Numbered from the stretch's first letter, positions 8,016-16,396 are shown. The stretch is DNA of 64,000 bases from Novilysobacter selenitireducens (GCF_020026895.1 NZ_JAINZW010000003.1:124001-188000), one strand, 5' to 3'. Made by a program: numbers and translations. Notes: a model not told the origin generated them from the letters alone.

Positions 8016-8861
8016 TCAGTCGTTGGCGGCGGACAGCTCGCGCCCGCGGCGGGTGGCGGCGGTAACGGCTTGATCGACCAGCGTGCGCAGGCCGCCGGAT
8101 TCGAAGGTCTCGATCGCGGCCTGGGTCGTACCGCCCGGCGAGGTGACGCGCTTGCGCAGGACGGCGGCGGGCTCGCCCGACTCGACCAGCATCCGCGCCG
8201 CGCCCATCAGCGTGTGCGTGGCCAGCGTGCGCGCGGCATCGGCCGGCAGCCCCTGCGCCTCGCCCGCGGCCTGCATCGCCTCGGCCAGCAGGAACACGTA
8301 GGCCGGCCCGCTGCCCGACACGGCGGTGACCGCATCCATCTGCGCTTCGTCGTCGATCCACACTGTCTGGCCGACCGCGCCCAGCAAGGCGTCGGCCTGC
8401 GCGCGCTGCTCGTCGGACACCTCGGGGCTGGCGAACAGGCCGGTCACGCCGGCGCCCAGCAATGCCGGCGTGTTGGGCATGCTGCGCACCACCGCGGCCG
8501 CGCCTCCGAGCCAGTGCTTCATCTGCGTGCTGGTGATGCCGGCCGCGACCGAGATCGCCAGCGGCGGGTGCGCACCGGCCACCGCCTGCATGCCGTTGCA
8601 GACCACGCGCATGACCTGCGGCTTGACCGCGAACACCCAGATCGCCGCGCCGTCGGCGGCCTCATGCGCCTCGCGGAAAACCGACACACCAAAGTCCGCG
8701 CGCAGCGCCTCGCGGGTGGCGTCATCGGGTTCGGCGACGCGGATGTTCGAAGGTTGCGCGCCGCGCGCGACCATGCCGCCGATCAGGCTGCGGGCCATGT
8801 TGCCGCCACCGATGAAAGCGACGGTGGGCAGGGCGGGCGAGGCGTTGGGCTCGGAGGTCAT
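8016..8861 (-). CDS. proC: pyrroline-5-carboxylate reductase
   Basis: 281 aa, normal length. It reduces 1-pyrroline-5-carboxylate to proline with NAD(P)H, the last step of proline synthesis, in the cytosol. The N-terminal Rossmann motif is VAFIGGGNMARSLIGGM; also present are MPNTPALLGAGVTGLF and the C-terminal dimer-domain signature around SGSGPAYVFLLAEAM and RVTSPGGTTQAAI. Start ATG at 8861 has GAGGAGCGCC upstream. It is the first gene of a proC-DUF4426 pair. yggS, often next to proC, lies 190 bases upstream, separated by a repeat-like element. Confidence 0.97.
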   Translation of the reverse strand: MTSEPNASPALPTVAFIGGGNMARSLIGGMVARGAQPSNIRVAEPDDATREALRADFGVSVFREAHEAADGAAIWVFAVKPQVMRVVCNGMQAVAGAHPPLAISVAAGITSTQMKHWLGGAAAVVRSMPNTPALLGAGVTGLFASPEVSDEQRAQADALLGAVGQTVWIDDEAQMDAVTAVSGSGPAYVFLLAEAMQAAGEAQGLPADAARTLATHTLMGAARMLVESGEPAAVLRKRVTSPGGTTQAAIETFESGGLRTLVDQAVTAATRRGRELSAAND

Positions 8862-8892
8862 GGCGCTCCTCGATGGGGTGGGAGGCGGGTCA

Positions 8893-9064
8893 GTGTAGGG
8901 GATGGCGGCTAGCGGCTAGCTAGGGGGTGGCCACCTTGCCGAGCGCAGCGAGGGAGCTGCTTGTACGCGTTGGTGTGGCAAAGACTTGGAACATCAGGTG
9001 CTTCCGTTTGCTCGGGAGAGACATCGAGCAGGCAGCCCCTAGTCCCCAGTCCCTAATCCCTGGC
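8893..9064. repeat. intergenic repeat element with G-rich/C-rich arms (copy 1)
   Basis: The left part is G-rich (TAGGGG and CTAGCTAGGGGG); the right part near 9035-9064 is a C-rich run of CCCTAGTCCCCAGTCCCTAA type. Between them is GAGCGCAGCGAG. A sibling with similar arms and a GAGCGGAGCGAA core lies at 29469-29600. The right arm runs into the yggS 3' end, supplying its TAG stop. Confidence 0.5.
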
Positions 9065-9757
9065 CCCGAACAACGCCGTCCCCACCCGAACCATCGTCGC
9101 GCCTTCGGCGATGGCGACCTCCAGGTCGTCGCTCATGCCCATCGACAGCGTGTCGACTGACGGGTGCGCCGCCTGCAACTCGCTAAACAGCGCGTGCATC
9201 CGCGCGAACGCCGGCCGGCGGCGTTCGACGTCGTCGTGCGGCGTCGGGATGGCCATCAGGCCACGCAGGCGGAGCGACGGGTGGGCCGCGATGGCCGCGG
9301 CCAGGTCGGCCACCGCATCGGGCGCGCACCCGTGTTTGCTCGACTCATCGTCGATGTTGACCTGCAGCAGCACGTTCAACGGCGGACGGTCCGTTGGCCG
9401 GTGCCGCGCCAGCGCGTCCACCAGTCGGGGGCGGTCGACGGTCTGCACCCAGTCGAAGGCGGTGGCCGCCTCGCGCGCCTTGTTCGATTGCAGGTGGCCG
9501 ATCAGGTGCCATTCGATCGCCGGCAGCGCCGGTTGCCTGTTCAGTTCCGACTGCTTGGCCACCGCCTCCTGCACGTAGTTCTCGCCCAGCGCCACGATCG
9601 CCTGCGGCTGCATCCGCGCCCAGGCGCCGGCCAGTTCCGCGACTGCCGTCGCACTATGGCGTTTGGACACCGCCAACAGCCGCGGTGCTGGCCGTCCGGC
9701 GTCCCCGGCCGCGTTATCAATGCGTTGCAGGACTTCGTGCAGGCGGCGTTGGTACAC
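9053..9757 (-). CDS. YggS/PROSC family PLP homeostasis protein
   Basis: 234 aa from a GTG start at 9757, with GGGAG nine bases upstream; the frame is open for 29 more codons to a TTG, but family length (225-235 aa) favours the GTG. It is a PLP-binding TIM-barrel protein of alanine racemase fold type III that buffers pyridoxal phosphate. Lys in LLAVSKRHSA is the cofactor lysine. GENYVQEA, EWHLIGHLQSNK and the C-terminal SMGMSDDLEVAIAEGATMVRVG are family signatures. The last codons and stop fall in a repeat-like sequence. It diverges from pilT, as in many Pseudomonas-like genomes. Confidence 0.95.
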   Translation of the reverse strand: MYQRRLHEVLQRIDNAAGDAGRPAPRLLAVSKRHSATAVAELAGAWARMQPQAIVALGENYVQEAVAKQSELNRQPALPAIEWHLIGHLQSNKAREAATAFDWVQTVDRPRLVDALARHRPTDRPPLNVLLQVNIDDESSKHGCAPDAVADLAAAIAAHPSLRLRGLMAIPTPHDDVERRRPAFARMHALFSELQAAHPSVDTLSMGMSDDLEVAIAEGATMVRVGTALFGARD

Positions 9758-9882
9758 GTCGGGAGCTCCCGGTTCGGAGTGCTGGATTTGCGGTGATGAC
9801 TCAGGGCTATACTGCCGCGCAGGGGTTGTACCGTTCCAGTTCAAGGCCTGTCATGGGCCATTCGCGTTGCGGGGGAGCACGC

Positions 9883-10920
9883 ATGGATATCGCCGAACTT
9901 CTGGCGTTTTCGGTCAAGAACAAAGCATCCGACCTTCACCTGTCGGCCGGCCTGCCACCGATGATCCGCGTCGACGGCGACGTCCGCCGGATCAACATCC
10001 CGGCGCTGGACCACAAGCAGGTGCACGCGCTGGTCTACGACATCATGTCGGACAAGCAGCGGCGCGATTACGAGGAATTCCTCGAGGTCGACTTCTCGTT
10101 CGAGATCCCCGGCCTGGCGCGTTTCCGCGTCAACGCGTTCAACCAGAACCGCGGCGCCGGCGCGGTGTTCCGCACCATTCCCTCGGAAGTGCTGACGCTC
10201 GAGGACCTGGGCTGCCCGCGCATCTTCAAGGAGCTGATCGACCAGCCGCAGGGCCTGATCCTGGTGACCGGCCCGACCGGCTCGGGCAAGTCCACGACGC
10301 TGGCGGCCATGCTCGACCACGTCAACAAGAACGAATACGCGCACATCCTCTCGGTCGAGGACCCGATCGAGTTCGTGCATACCTCGCAGAAGTGCCTGAT
10401 CAACCAGCGCGAGGTGCACCGCGACACGCACGGCTTCAACGAGGCCCTGCGCTCGGCGCTGCGCGAGGACCCGGACTACATCCTGGTCGGCGAGTTGCGC
10501 GACCTGGAGACGATCCGCCTGGCGCTGACCGCCGCGGAAACCGGCCACCTGGTGTTCGGCACGCTGCACACCAGCTCGGCGGCCAAGACCATCGACCGCA
10601 TCATCGACGTGTTCCCCGCGGGCGAAAAGCCGATGGTGCGCTCGATGCTGTCGGAATCGCTTCGCGCGGTGATCAGCCAGGCGCTGCTGAAGAAGGTCGG
10701 CGGAGGCCGTACCGCGGCCTGGGAAATCATGGTCGGCATCCCGGCCATCCGTAACCTGATCCGCGAGGACAAGGTCGCGCAGATGTACTCGGCGATCCAG
10801 ACCGGCCAGCAGTACGGGATGATGACGCTCGACCAGCACCTGCAGGACCTGGTCAAGCGCGGCCTGATCGCACGCCAGCAGGCGCGCGAGTACGCCAAGG
10901 ACAAGCGTCTGTTCGATTGA
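9883..10920 (+). CDS. pilT: type IV pilus retraction ATPase PilT
   Basis: 345 aa, the usual PilT length, from the ATG at 9883 with GGGGGAG upstream. A hexameric cytosolic ATPase that depolymerises the pilus for twitching motility. The N-terminal PAS-like part (MDIAELLAFSVKNKASDLHLSAG) is typical. The Walker A GPTGSGKSTT, the Asp box with EDPIEFVH, Walker B (ILVGELRD) and the His box (GHLVFGTLHTSSA) are intact. The C-terminal AIRNLIRE motif, needed for retraction in PilT, is present. A TATACT hexamer at 9808-9813 could be its -10, but no well-spaced -35 is evident. pilU follows. Confidence 0.98.
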   Translation: MDIAELLAFSVKNKASDLHLSAGLPPMIRVDGDVRRINIPALDHKQVHALVYDIMSDKQRRDYEEFLEVDFSFEIPGLARFRVNAFNQNRGAGAVFRTIPSEVLTLEDLGCPRIFKELIDQPQGLILVTGPTGSGKSTTLAAMLDHVNKNEYAHILSVEDPIEFVHTSQKCLINQREVHRDTHGFNEALRSALREDPDYILVGELRDLETIRLALTAAETGHLVFGTLHTSSAAKTIDRIIDVFPAGEKPMVRSMLSESLRAVISQALLKKVGGGRTAAWEIMVGIPAIRNLIREDKVAQMYSAIQTGQQYGMMTLDQHLQDLVKRGLIARQQAREYAKDKRLFD

Positions 10921-10930
10921 CGGTAGACGT

Positions 10931-10950
10931 GGCCCCTCGCTGGAGGGGCC
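10931..10950 (+). terminator. perfect hairpin between pilT and pilU
   Basis: GGCCCCTC-GCTG-GAGGGGCC, an 8-bp perfect stem starting 11 bases after the pilT stop. No T-run follows. It may stabilise the pilT 3' end or attenuate read-through rather than terminate. Confidence 0.5.
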
Positions 10951-11013
10951 AGAAGCACGGGCGCAGCGCGCCCTGAACCGCACACGGCTCCAGCGCCTCA
11001 CGGAGGCATCCGC

Positions 11014-12165
11014 ATGAACACCAGCGCCACCACCGGCAGCAGCATCGACTTCACCTCCTTCCTCAAGCTGATGGCGCACCAGAAGGCGTCGGACCTGTTC
11101 ATCACCGCCGGCATGCCGCCGTCGATGAAGGTCAACGGCAAGATCAGCCCGATCACGCAGAACCCGCTGACGCCGCAGCAGAGCCGCGACCTCGTGCTCA
11201 ACGTGATGAACCCGCAGCAGCGCGAGGAGTTCGAGAAGACCCACGAGTCCAACTTCGCCATCGGCGTGACCGGCGTCGGCCGGTTCCGCGTCAGCTGCTT
11301 CTACCAGCGCAACCAGGTGGGCATGGTGCTGCGCCGGATCGAGACCAAGATCCCGACGGTGGAGGAGCTGAGCCTGCCGCCGATCATCAAGACGCTGGCA
11401 ATGACCAAGCGCGGCATCATCATCTTCGTCGGCGCTACCGGTACCGGTAAGTCGACGTCGCTGGCGGCGATGATCGGCTACCGCAACCAGAACTCGACCG
11501 GCCACATCATCACGATCGAGGACCCGATCGAGTTCGTGCACAAGCACGAGGGCTGCATCATCACCCAGCGCGAGGTCGGCATCGATACCGACACCTGGGA
11601 GAACGCGCTCAAGAACACCCTGCGCCAGGCGCCGGACGTGATCATGATCGGCGAGGTGCGCACCCGCGAGGGCATGGACCACGCCATCGCCTTCGCCGAG
11701 ACCGGCCACCTGGTGCTGTGCACGCTGCACGCCAACAACGCCAACCAGGCGATGGACCGCATCATCAACTTCTTCCCAGAGGACCGCCGCAGCCAGTTGC
11801 TGATGGACCTGTCGCTGAACCTCAAGGGCGTGGTTGCGCAGCAGTTGATCCCGACCCCCGACGGCAAGGCGCGCCGCGTGGCGATGGAAATCATGCTGGG
11901 TACGCCGCTGGTGCAGGACTACATCCGCGACGGCGAGATCCACAAGCTCAAGGAAGTGATGAAGGAGTCCACGCAGCTGGGCATGAAGACCTTCGACCAG
12001 GCCCTGTTCGAGCTCTACCAGGCCGGCGAGATCAGCTACGAGGATGCGCTGCGCTACGCCGACAGCCAGAACGAGGTGCGCCTGCGCATCAAGCTGGCGC
12101 AGGGCGGCGATGCCCGCACGCTGGCGCAGGGCATGGACGGCGTGGAAGTCGCAGAGGCACGCTGA
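11014..12165 (+). CDS. pilU: type IV pilus ATPase PilU (PilT paralogue)
   Basis: 383 aa. It is a PilT-like hexameric ATPase that assists PilT-dependent retraction. DFTSFLKLMAHQKASDLFITAGMPPS is at the N-terminus; Walker A is GATGTGKSTS; the Asp box contains EDPIEFVH; Walker B is MIGEVRTREGMD; the His box is GHLVLCTLHANNA. Against pilT it carries the longer C-terminus (ALRYADSQNEVRLRIKL) characteristic of PilU. Ribosome site GGAGG lies just before ATG 11014. It sits 93 bases after pilT, with a hairpin between the two, and is followed by a strong hairpin at 12198. Confidence 0.97.
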   Translation: MNTSATTGSSIDFTSFLKLMAHQKASDLFITAGMPPSMKVNGKISPITQNPLTPQQSRDLVLNVMNPQQREEFEKTHESNFAIGVTGVGRFRVSCFYQRNQVGMVLRRIETKIPTVEELSLPPIIKTLAMTKRGIIIFVGATGTGKSTSLAAMIGYRNQNSTGHIITIEDPIEFVHKHEGCIITQREVGIDTDTWENALKNTLRQAPDVIMIGEVRTREGMDHAIAFAETGHLVLCTLHANNANQAMDRIINFFPEDRRSQLLMDLSLNLKGVVAQQLIPTPDGKARRVAMEIMLGTPLVQDYIRDGEIHKLKEVMKESTQLGMKTFDQALFELYQAGEISYEDALRYADSQNEVRLRIKLAQGGDARTLAQGMDGVEVAEAR

Positions 12166-12197
12166 GCCGCGCCGACCACAGCGGTTCAGGTAGTGAT

Positions 12198-12226
12198 CAG
12201 AGCGCCCGGCATGCCCGGGCGCTCTG
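12198..12226 (+). terminator. 12-bp hairpin after pilU, likely terminator
   Basis: CAGAGCGCCCGG-CATGC-CCGGGCGCTCTG, a perfect 12-bp stem followed by CATTTGG. The T-run is weak but position and stem strength suit the end of the pilTU transcript. Confidence 0.65.
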
Positions 12227-12384
12227 CATTTGGCGGCGTCATTGCGGGTCGGCCCAGCGGCTGCGACTCCTTGCCCGCGGTTGTCATCGCCGCCCGGTTT
12301 CCCTAGGGTGGTGGGGTTACATCGTTCGCTGCCGTGGGTTTGCCGGCACATCCCCCATTCCAAACCAACCTCTGGAGGTTTCCC

Positions 12385-12855
12385 ATGGAGATCGCCGATC
12401 GCTGCGTTGCTTCGATCCGCTACACCCTTACTAACGACGCGGGCGAGGTCATCGACCAGTCGCCCGAACAGCAGCCGTTGAGCTACCTGCACGGCGCCGG
12501 CAACATCGTGCCGGGCCTGGAGAAGGCGCTGGCCGGCCGCAAGACGGGCGACAGCTTCAAGGTCGACGTCGCCCCCGACGAGGGCTACGGCCCGCGCCAC
12601 GATGGCCTGGTGCAGTCGGTGCCGCGCAGCGCGTTCCAGGGCGTGGACAACGTCCAGCCGGGCATGCAGTTCGAGGCCAAGACCGACCGTGGCCCGGTGC
12701 TGGTGCGCGTGGCCAGCGTCGACGACGAGCAGGTCACCGTCGATGGCAACCACCCGCTGGCGGGGCAGACGCTGCACTTCGCGATCGAAGTGGCCGACGT
12801 GCGCGCCGCCACCGAGCAGGAGCAGGCCGCGGGGCAGGCCGGCGTCGCCGCCTGA
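12385..12855 (+). CDS. FKBP-type peptidyl-prolyl isomerase, SlyD-like
   Basis: 156 aa. ATG at 12385 with TGGAGG upstream. The FKBP part is split around an inserted flap (about residues 65-125), the SlyD arrangement. Family residues in LSYLHGAGNIVPGLEKALAGRKTGD and APDEGYGPRH are present. SlyD-type proteins catalyse cis-trans isomerisation before proline and act as chaperones. Unlike E. coli SlyD, the tail is short and lacks a His/Cys-rich metal-binding extension, ending GQAGVAA. It is a stand-alone gene between pilU and a REP-like element. Confidence 0.93.
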   Translation: MEIADRCVASIRYTLTNDAGEVIDQSPEQQPLSYLHGAGNIVPGLEKALAGRKTGDSFKVDVAPDEGYGPRHDGLVQSVPRSAFQGVDNVQPGMQFEAKTDRGPVLVRVASVDDEQVTVDGNHPLAGQTLHFAIEVADVRAATEQEQAAGQAGVAA

Positions 12856-12891
12856 TCCGCACGTCGTCCGTCTCTGGACGGGTGTATGCGT

Positions 12892-12996
12892 CGTAGCCCG
12901 GGTAACCCCGGACTTGATCCGGGGGCACCCGGGTCGTCATGTCGCAGGAAGGTGACGGAGATCCCGGGTGCGGCCTGCGGCCTTACCCGGGCTACG
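12892..12996. repeat. GTAGCCCGGGTAA-type palindromic element
   Basis: Terminal inverted repeat CGTAGCCCGGGTAA (12892-12905) and its complement (12983-12996) bound internal sub-palindromes (CCCCGGACTTGATCCGGGGG and CCCGGGTGC/GCACCCGGG pieces). It starts with GTAG, like other REP families of Xanthomonadaceae. It fills the gap between slyD and tag. Confidence 0.75.
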
Positions 12997-13000
12997 GACG

Positions 13001-13567
13001 TCAGACGCGCCCGTCGCGGGCGCGCGTCCACGGCGGGTCCAGTGCGGCAATGCGGATCGCGGCGGGGCAATCGTCGCGGTGCGCGCCAGGCAGGTAGCCC
13101 AGGCTCATCAGGAACTCGCCGGTGATCTCACCGCCGGTGAAGCGGAAGGTCCGCTTGAACACGCGCACCCACGAGGCCTTGTCCCGTGGTGCGTCGCCCT
13201 CCATCAGGTGCGCGTCCAGCCAGTCGGCGAATCCGCCATGGCTGTCGCGCAGGCCGCGGATGACGCCCGCGTTGTGGATCGCGGCATCGACCTTCAGGCG
13301 GTTGCGGATGATGCCGGCGTCGGCCAGCAGGCGCGCGCGGTCGGCCGCGCCGTAGGCGGCCACGGTGTCGACATCGAATCCGCCGTACGCCGCGCGGAAG
13401 TCCTCGCGCTTGCGCAGCATCGTCTCCCAGCTCAGGCCCGCCTGGTTGATCTCCAGCAGCAGACGTTCGAACAACACGGCCTCATCGCGATGCGGCACGC
13501 CGTACTCGGTGTCGTGGTACGGGCCATGCAGCCCATGGCCGGGCGCGATGTCGCAGTAGCCGCTCAC
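13001..13567 (-). CDS. tag: DNA-3-methyladenine glycosylase I
   Basis: 188 aa from a GTG start at 13567 that overlaps the TGA of the upstream receiver gene (GTGA). The frame runs 15 codons further, but Tag family proteins begin right at this point. It excises N3-methyladenine from alkylated DNA. The zinc-binding pieces Cys5 and His18 (with YHDTEYGVP) and the C-terminal HRDDC are present, as is the conserved Glu/Trp region in INQAGLSWETML. It is the last gene of a kinase-receiver-receiver-tag set, an unusual partner for a repair enzyme. Confidence 0.95.
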   Translation of the reverse strand: MSGYCDIAPGHGLHGPYHDTEYGVPHRDEAVLFERLLLEINQAGLSWETMLRKREDFRAAYGGFDVDTVAAYGAADRARLLADAGIIRNRLKVDAAIHNAGVIRGLRDSHGGFADWLDAHLMEGDAPRDKASWVRVFKRTFRFTGGEITGEFLMSLGYLPGAHRDDCPAAIRIAALDPPWTRARDGRV

Positions 13568-13977
13568 GCGCGTCGGGCGAGCCGCTTCACCAGGTCGGGC
13601 AGCTCCCGCCACTGGGTCTTGAGCAGGTAGCCGTCCGCGCCCAGCGGCCGCGGGTCGTCGCCCGCGGCGTCTTCATTCGGAGGCGGCATGCCCTGCGGCG
13701 GCCACTGCCCGGAGAAGTAGACGAAGGGAACGCCCGGCGCCAGTTCGCGCACCAGCGCCAAGGCCTGCTCGCCCGAAAAGCCGGGCAGGTTCAGGTCGGA
13801 CACCACGACGTCCGGCGGGAATGCCTGCAATGCTTCGCGCAGACCTGCCTCGTCCTCGACCCGCCGGCAGGCGACGTCCAGACCCGCTTCGGCCAGTTCG
13901 ATCTGGGTCAGGTCGGCATCGTCGGCCGAGTCCTCGACCAGCACCAGCCGCAATGTCGGGGCACCGGGGTCGCGCAT
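13564..13977 (-). CDS. receiver-only response regulator, atypical
   Basis: 137 aa. A CheY-like fold with acidic residues Glu15-Asp16, phospho-Asp61 (VVSDLNLPG) and Lys120. Two oddities: the Lys is followed by Thr (LLKTQW) rather than Pro, and a Pro/Asp-rich insertion (about residues 91-113, from QWPPQGMPPP to GDDPRP) sits between strand 4 and helix 4. Residue Ser89 takes the Thr/Ser position. It has no output domain. The stop overlaps tag; its start lies 3 bases after the upstream receiver gene's stop. Confidence 0.88.
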   Translation of the reverse strand: MRDPGAPTLRLVLVEDSADDADLTQIELAEAGLDVACRRVEDEAGLREALQAFPPDVVVSDLNLPGFSGEQALALVRELAPGVPFVYFSGQWPPQGMPPPNEDAAGDDPRPLGADGYLLKTQWRELPDLVKRLARRA

Positions 13978-13980
13978 GGC

Positions 13981-14418
13981 TCAGTCTTCGGGAATCTCGT
14001 TGAACACCGCCCAGAACTTGCCCAGCGCCTTCACCGCGTCGAAGAACTGGTCGACGTCGACCGGCTTGACGACGTAGGCGTTCACGCCCAGGTCCCAGCT
14101 GCGCGCCAGGTCGCTTTCCTCGCGCGAGGACGAGAGGATGACGACCGGCAGGCGGCGCAGGTTCTCGTGGGCGCGCAGCTTCTGCAGCACTTCGAGGCCG
14201 TCCATGCGCGGCATCTTGATGTCCAGCAGCAGCACCGCCGGATCTTCGTCGGTGCGGTCGGCGAAGCGCCCGGTGCGCATCAGGTAGTCCAGCGCCTCGA
14301 CGCCGTCCTCCACATGCACGATCGGGTTGGCGAGGTGGGCGTCGCGCAGCGCGTCGATCGCCATCTCGGCGTCGGCGGGGCTGTCTTCGGCCAGCAGGAT
14401 GGTGCGCAGTTTGCTCAT
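13981..14418 (-). CDS. Rcp1-like receiver-only response regulator
   Basis: 145 aa. ATG at 14418 overlaps the TGA of the kinase gene by 4 bases (ATGA), so translation is probably coupled. Signature pocket residues: Glu11-Asp12, phospho-Asp66 (VLLLDIKMPRMDG), Ser95-97 and Lys118 (VVKP). The long alpha1-beta2 region with NPIVHVEDGVEALDYL and the LRRLPVVILSSSREE segment are typical of the phytochrome partner Rcp1 family. The cognate kinase upstream has no phytochrome domain. Output is presumably by protein-protein contact. Confidence 0.92.
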   Translation of the reverse strand: MSKLRTILLAEDSPADAEMAIDALRDAHLANPIVHVEDGVEALDYLMRTGRFADRTDEDPAVLLLDIKMPRMDGLEVLQKLRAHENLRRLPVVILSSSREESDLARSWDLGVNAYVVKPVDVDQFFDAVKALGKFWAVFNEIPED

Positions 14419-16244
14419 GGGGTGGGCTCGCGGGATATGGAGGGAGTGGCGCCGTCCGCGTCGGGGCGGTCCAGCGTGGCGGGCAGGGTGAAGAAGAAGG
14501 TGGCGCCGGCATCGGGCGTGGATTCGGCCCAGATGCGGCCGCCGTGGCGCACGAGCACGCGGCGCACGCTGGCCAGGCCGATGCCGGTACCGGCGAAATC
14601 GCTGGCCTTGTGCATGCGCTGGAACACGCCGAACAGCTTGCCCGCGTAGGCCATGTCGAAGCCGGCGCCGTTGTCGCGCACGGTGAACAGGTGGCTGCCG
14701 TCGTCGTTGCGCTCGTGCCCGACCTCGATCACCGCCACGTCGCGCCGCGCGCTGTACTTGACCGCGTTGCCCAGCAGGTTGAGCCACACCTGCCGCATCA
14801 TGTTCTCGTCGGCCACCAGCATCGGCAGCGGCGCGATGCGCCAGTCGATGCGCAGGTCGGGGTGCTCGGCGTGCGCGTTGGCATCCAGCAGCGCGCGCGT
14901 CTCCGCCACCAGCGTCTGCATGTCCACGGCCTGCAGGCGCATGGCGCTGCGGCCCAGGCGCGAATACACCAGCAGGTCGTCGATCAGGGTCGACATGCGG
15001 CGCGCGGAACTCGAGATCACCCCGAGGTAGTGGAGGCTCTTCTCGTCGGCATCCTCGCCCAGCTGCTTGGTGAGCTTGTCGGCGAAACCGGCGATGTGGC
15101 GCAGCGGGGCGCGCAGGTCATGGCTGACCGAGTAACTGAAGGCTTCCAGCTCGCGGTTGACGTCCGATACCTGGTCGACCTTGCCTTCCAGCTGGCGGTT
15201 CAGCTCGTGGATGCGTTGCTCGGCGGTCTTCTGCGCGGTGACGTCGCTGACTGTCATCAGCGCGACGTGGTCGTCGCTGTCGGGCAGCGGCATCCGGCGC
15301 GCGTTGACCAGCACGGTGCGGGATGCACCGTCGGCCGTGGTCTGGGTGCGCTCGAAGTCCCACATCTCGCGGCCGCGCACAAGGACATCGCGCAGGCGCT
15401 GGCCGAACTCGACGTCGTTCCAGGCGCCGTGGCCCACAGAGGCCAGTGGTTGGCCGATGGCCGAGGTGTCGAGGCCATAGACCTCCCCGAACGCCGGGTT
15501 GAACATCACCACGCGCTGGTCGGCATCGGCCAGCACGATCGGTTCGCGCACCGTCTGCAGTACGGCCTGGGCACGGTCGCTGGCGCGGCGCTGGGCGCGC
15601 TCGGCGTTCAGGCGCTCTCCGATCTGGCGCTGGGCCAGGTAGAGGATGATGCCCAGCAGCACGAGCTGCGCCAGCATCGCCAGCCAGCCGACCAGTTCGG
15701 TCCTGCGCTGCAACTGCGCCGAGCGCGTGTCGCGGTCGGTCAGGAGGGCCTGCTCCTCGGCCACGATCTCGTCGGCCAGTTGCCGGATCGGCAGGCCGGC
15801 GATCAGGCTCTGGATGGCGTCGTCGTCCTGTTCCGGGCCGACCTGCAACTGGCGCTCGACCAGCAGCAGCCGTTGCTCCAGCAGCGTGGACAGCCGCCCG
15901 ATGCGCAACTGCTGGGCCGCGTTGTCGCGGGTGAGCTCGATCAACCGTGACAGCCCCGCGGGCACCGTGTCGCGGCCACGCTCCACGCGCGTTCGCAATG
16001 TCGGGGTGTCGATGCCGGAGGCCAGTGCGAGGGCGGCGGCTTCCAGGTCGCGCGTGTCGTAGAGCAGCTCCAGCACGGTCGATTCGACCTCGCGCGTGTG
16101 CTCCACCATCGCGGCCGCCTGCTGGCTCTCGTCCATGGCCTCGCTCAGGACGATGAATGGCCCGACGACAATTGCGACGATCAATGCCACCAGCAGGGGC
16201 ATGCGCCATCGGGACCAGGCATTGGAACGGACGGTGTCGGGCAT
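14415..16244 (-). CDS. CHASE3-type/PAS sensor histidine kinase
   Basis: 609 aa. TM1 (about 15-35) and TM2 (about 185-205) bracket a helical periplasmic region of CHASE3-like character. A PAS domain at about 225-340 (IVLADADQRVVMFNPAF), a coiled linker, HisKA with phospho-His375 (FSYSVSHDLRAPLRHI) and HATPase follow (LLGNAVKYSARRD, DNGAGFDM, GTGIGLASVRRVLVRHGG). The SVSHDLRAPLR H-box is that of bacteriophytochrome-like kinases, which pair with Rcp1-type receivers, as downstream here. It has no receiver of its own. The signal is unknown. It is the first gene of a four-gene coupled set. Confidence 0.93.
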   Translation of the reverse strand: MPDTVRSNAWSRWRMPLLVALIVAIVVGPFIVLSEAMDESQQAAAMVEHTREVESTVLELLYDTRDLEAAALALASGIDTPTLRTRVERGRDTVPAGLSRLIELTRDNAAQQLRIGRLSTLLEQRLLLVERQLQVGPEQDDDAIQSLIAGLPIRQLADEIVAEEQALLTDRDTRSAQLQRRTELVGWLAMLAQLVLLGIILYLAQRQIGERLNAERAQRRASDRAQAVLQTVREPIVLADADQRVVMFNPAFGEVYGLDTSAIGQPLASVGHGAWNDVEFGQRLRDVLVRGREMWDFERTQTTADGASRTVLVNARRMPLPDSDDHVALMTVSDVTAQKTAEQRIHELNRQLEGKVDQVSDVNRELEAFSYSVSHDLRAPLRHIAGFADKLTKQLGEDADEKSLHYLGVISSSARRMSTLIDDLLVYSRLGRSAMRLQAVDMQTLVAETRALLDANAHAEHPDLRIDWRIAPLPMLVADENMMRQVWLNLLGNAVKYSARRDVAVIEVGHERNDDGSHLFTVRDNGAGFDMAYAGKLFGVFQRMHKASDFAGTGIGLASVRRVLVRHGGRIWAESTPDAGATFFFTLPATLDRPDADGATPSISREPTP

Positions 16245-16396
16245 CGGGCTCTCGGTCGCCGGCAGTGACGCGCGGCATCCACCCGTAAGCGAGATCGGCC
16301 GCCGGGCATCATGGCCGGCGGGGCGGGCGAATTCAATGCCATTGGCCGGGGAAGCGGGGCCCTTGGCCGACGGCGCGGCGCGCTAGAATCACGGCC

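Noticed and set aside
9841-12777. 978-codon minus-strand frame opposite pilT, pilU and slyD
   Set aside because: It runs antisense to three clear genes, has Val/Arg/His-rich low-information composition and no recognisable domain. Long antisense frames are expected at this G+C level.
14415-16244. Bacteriophytochrome
   Set aside because: The kinase has the phytochrome-type H-box and an Rcp1-like partner, but no GAF/PHY chromophore domains; it has a membrane CHASE3-like region instead.
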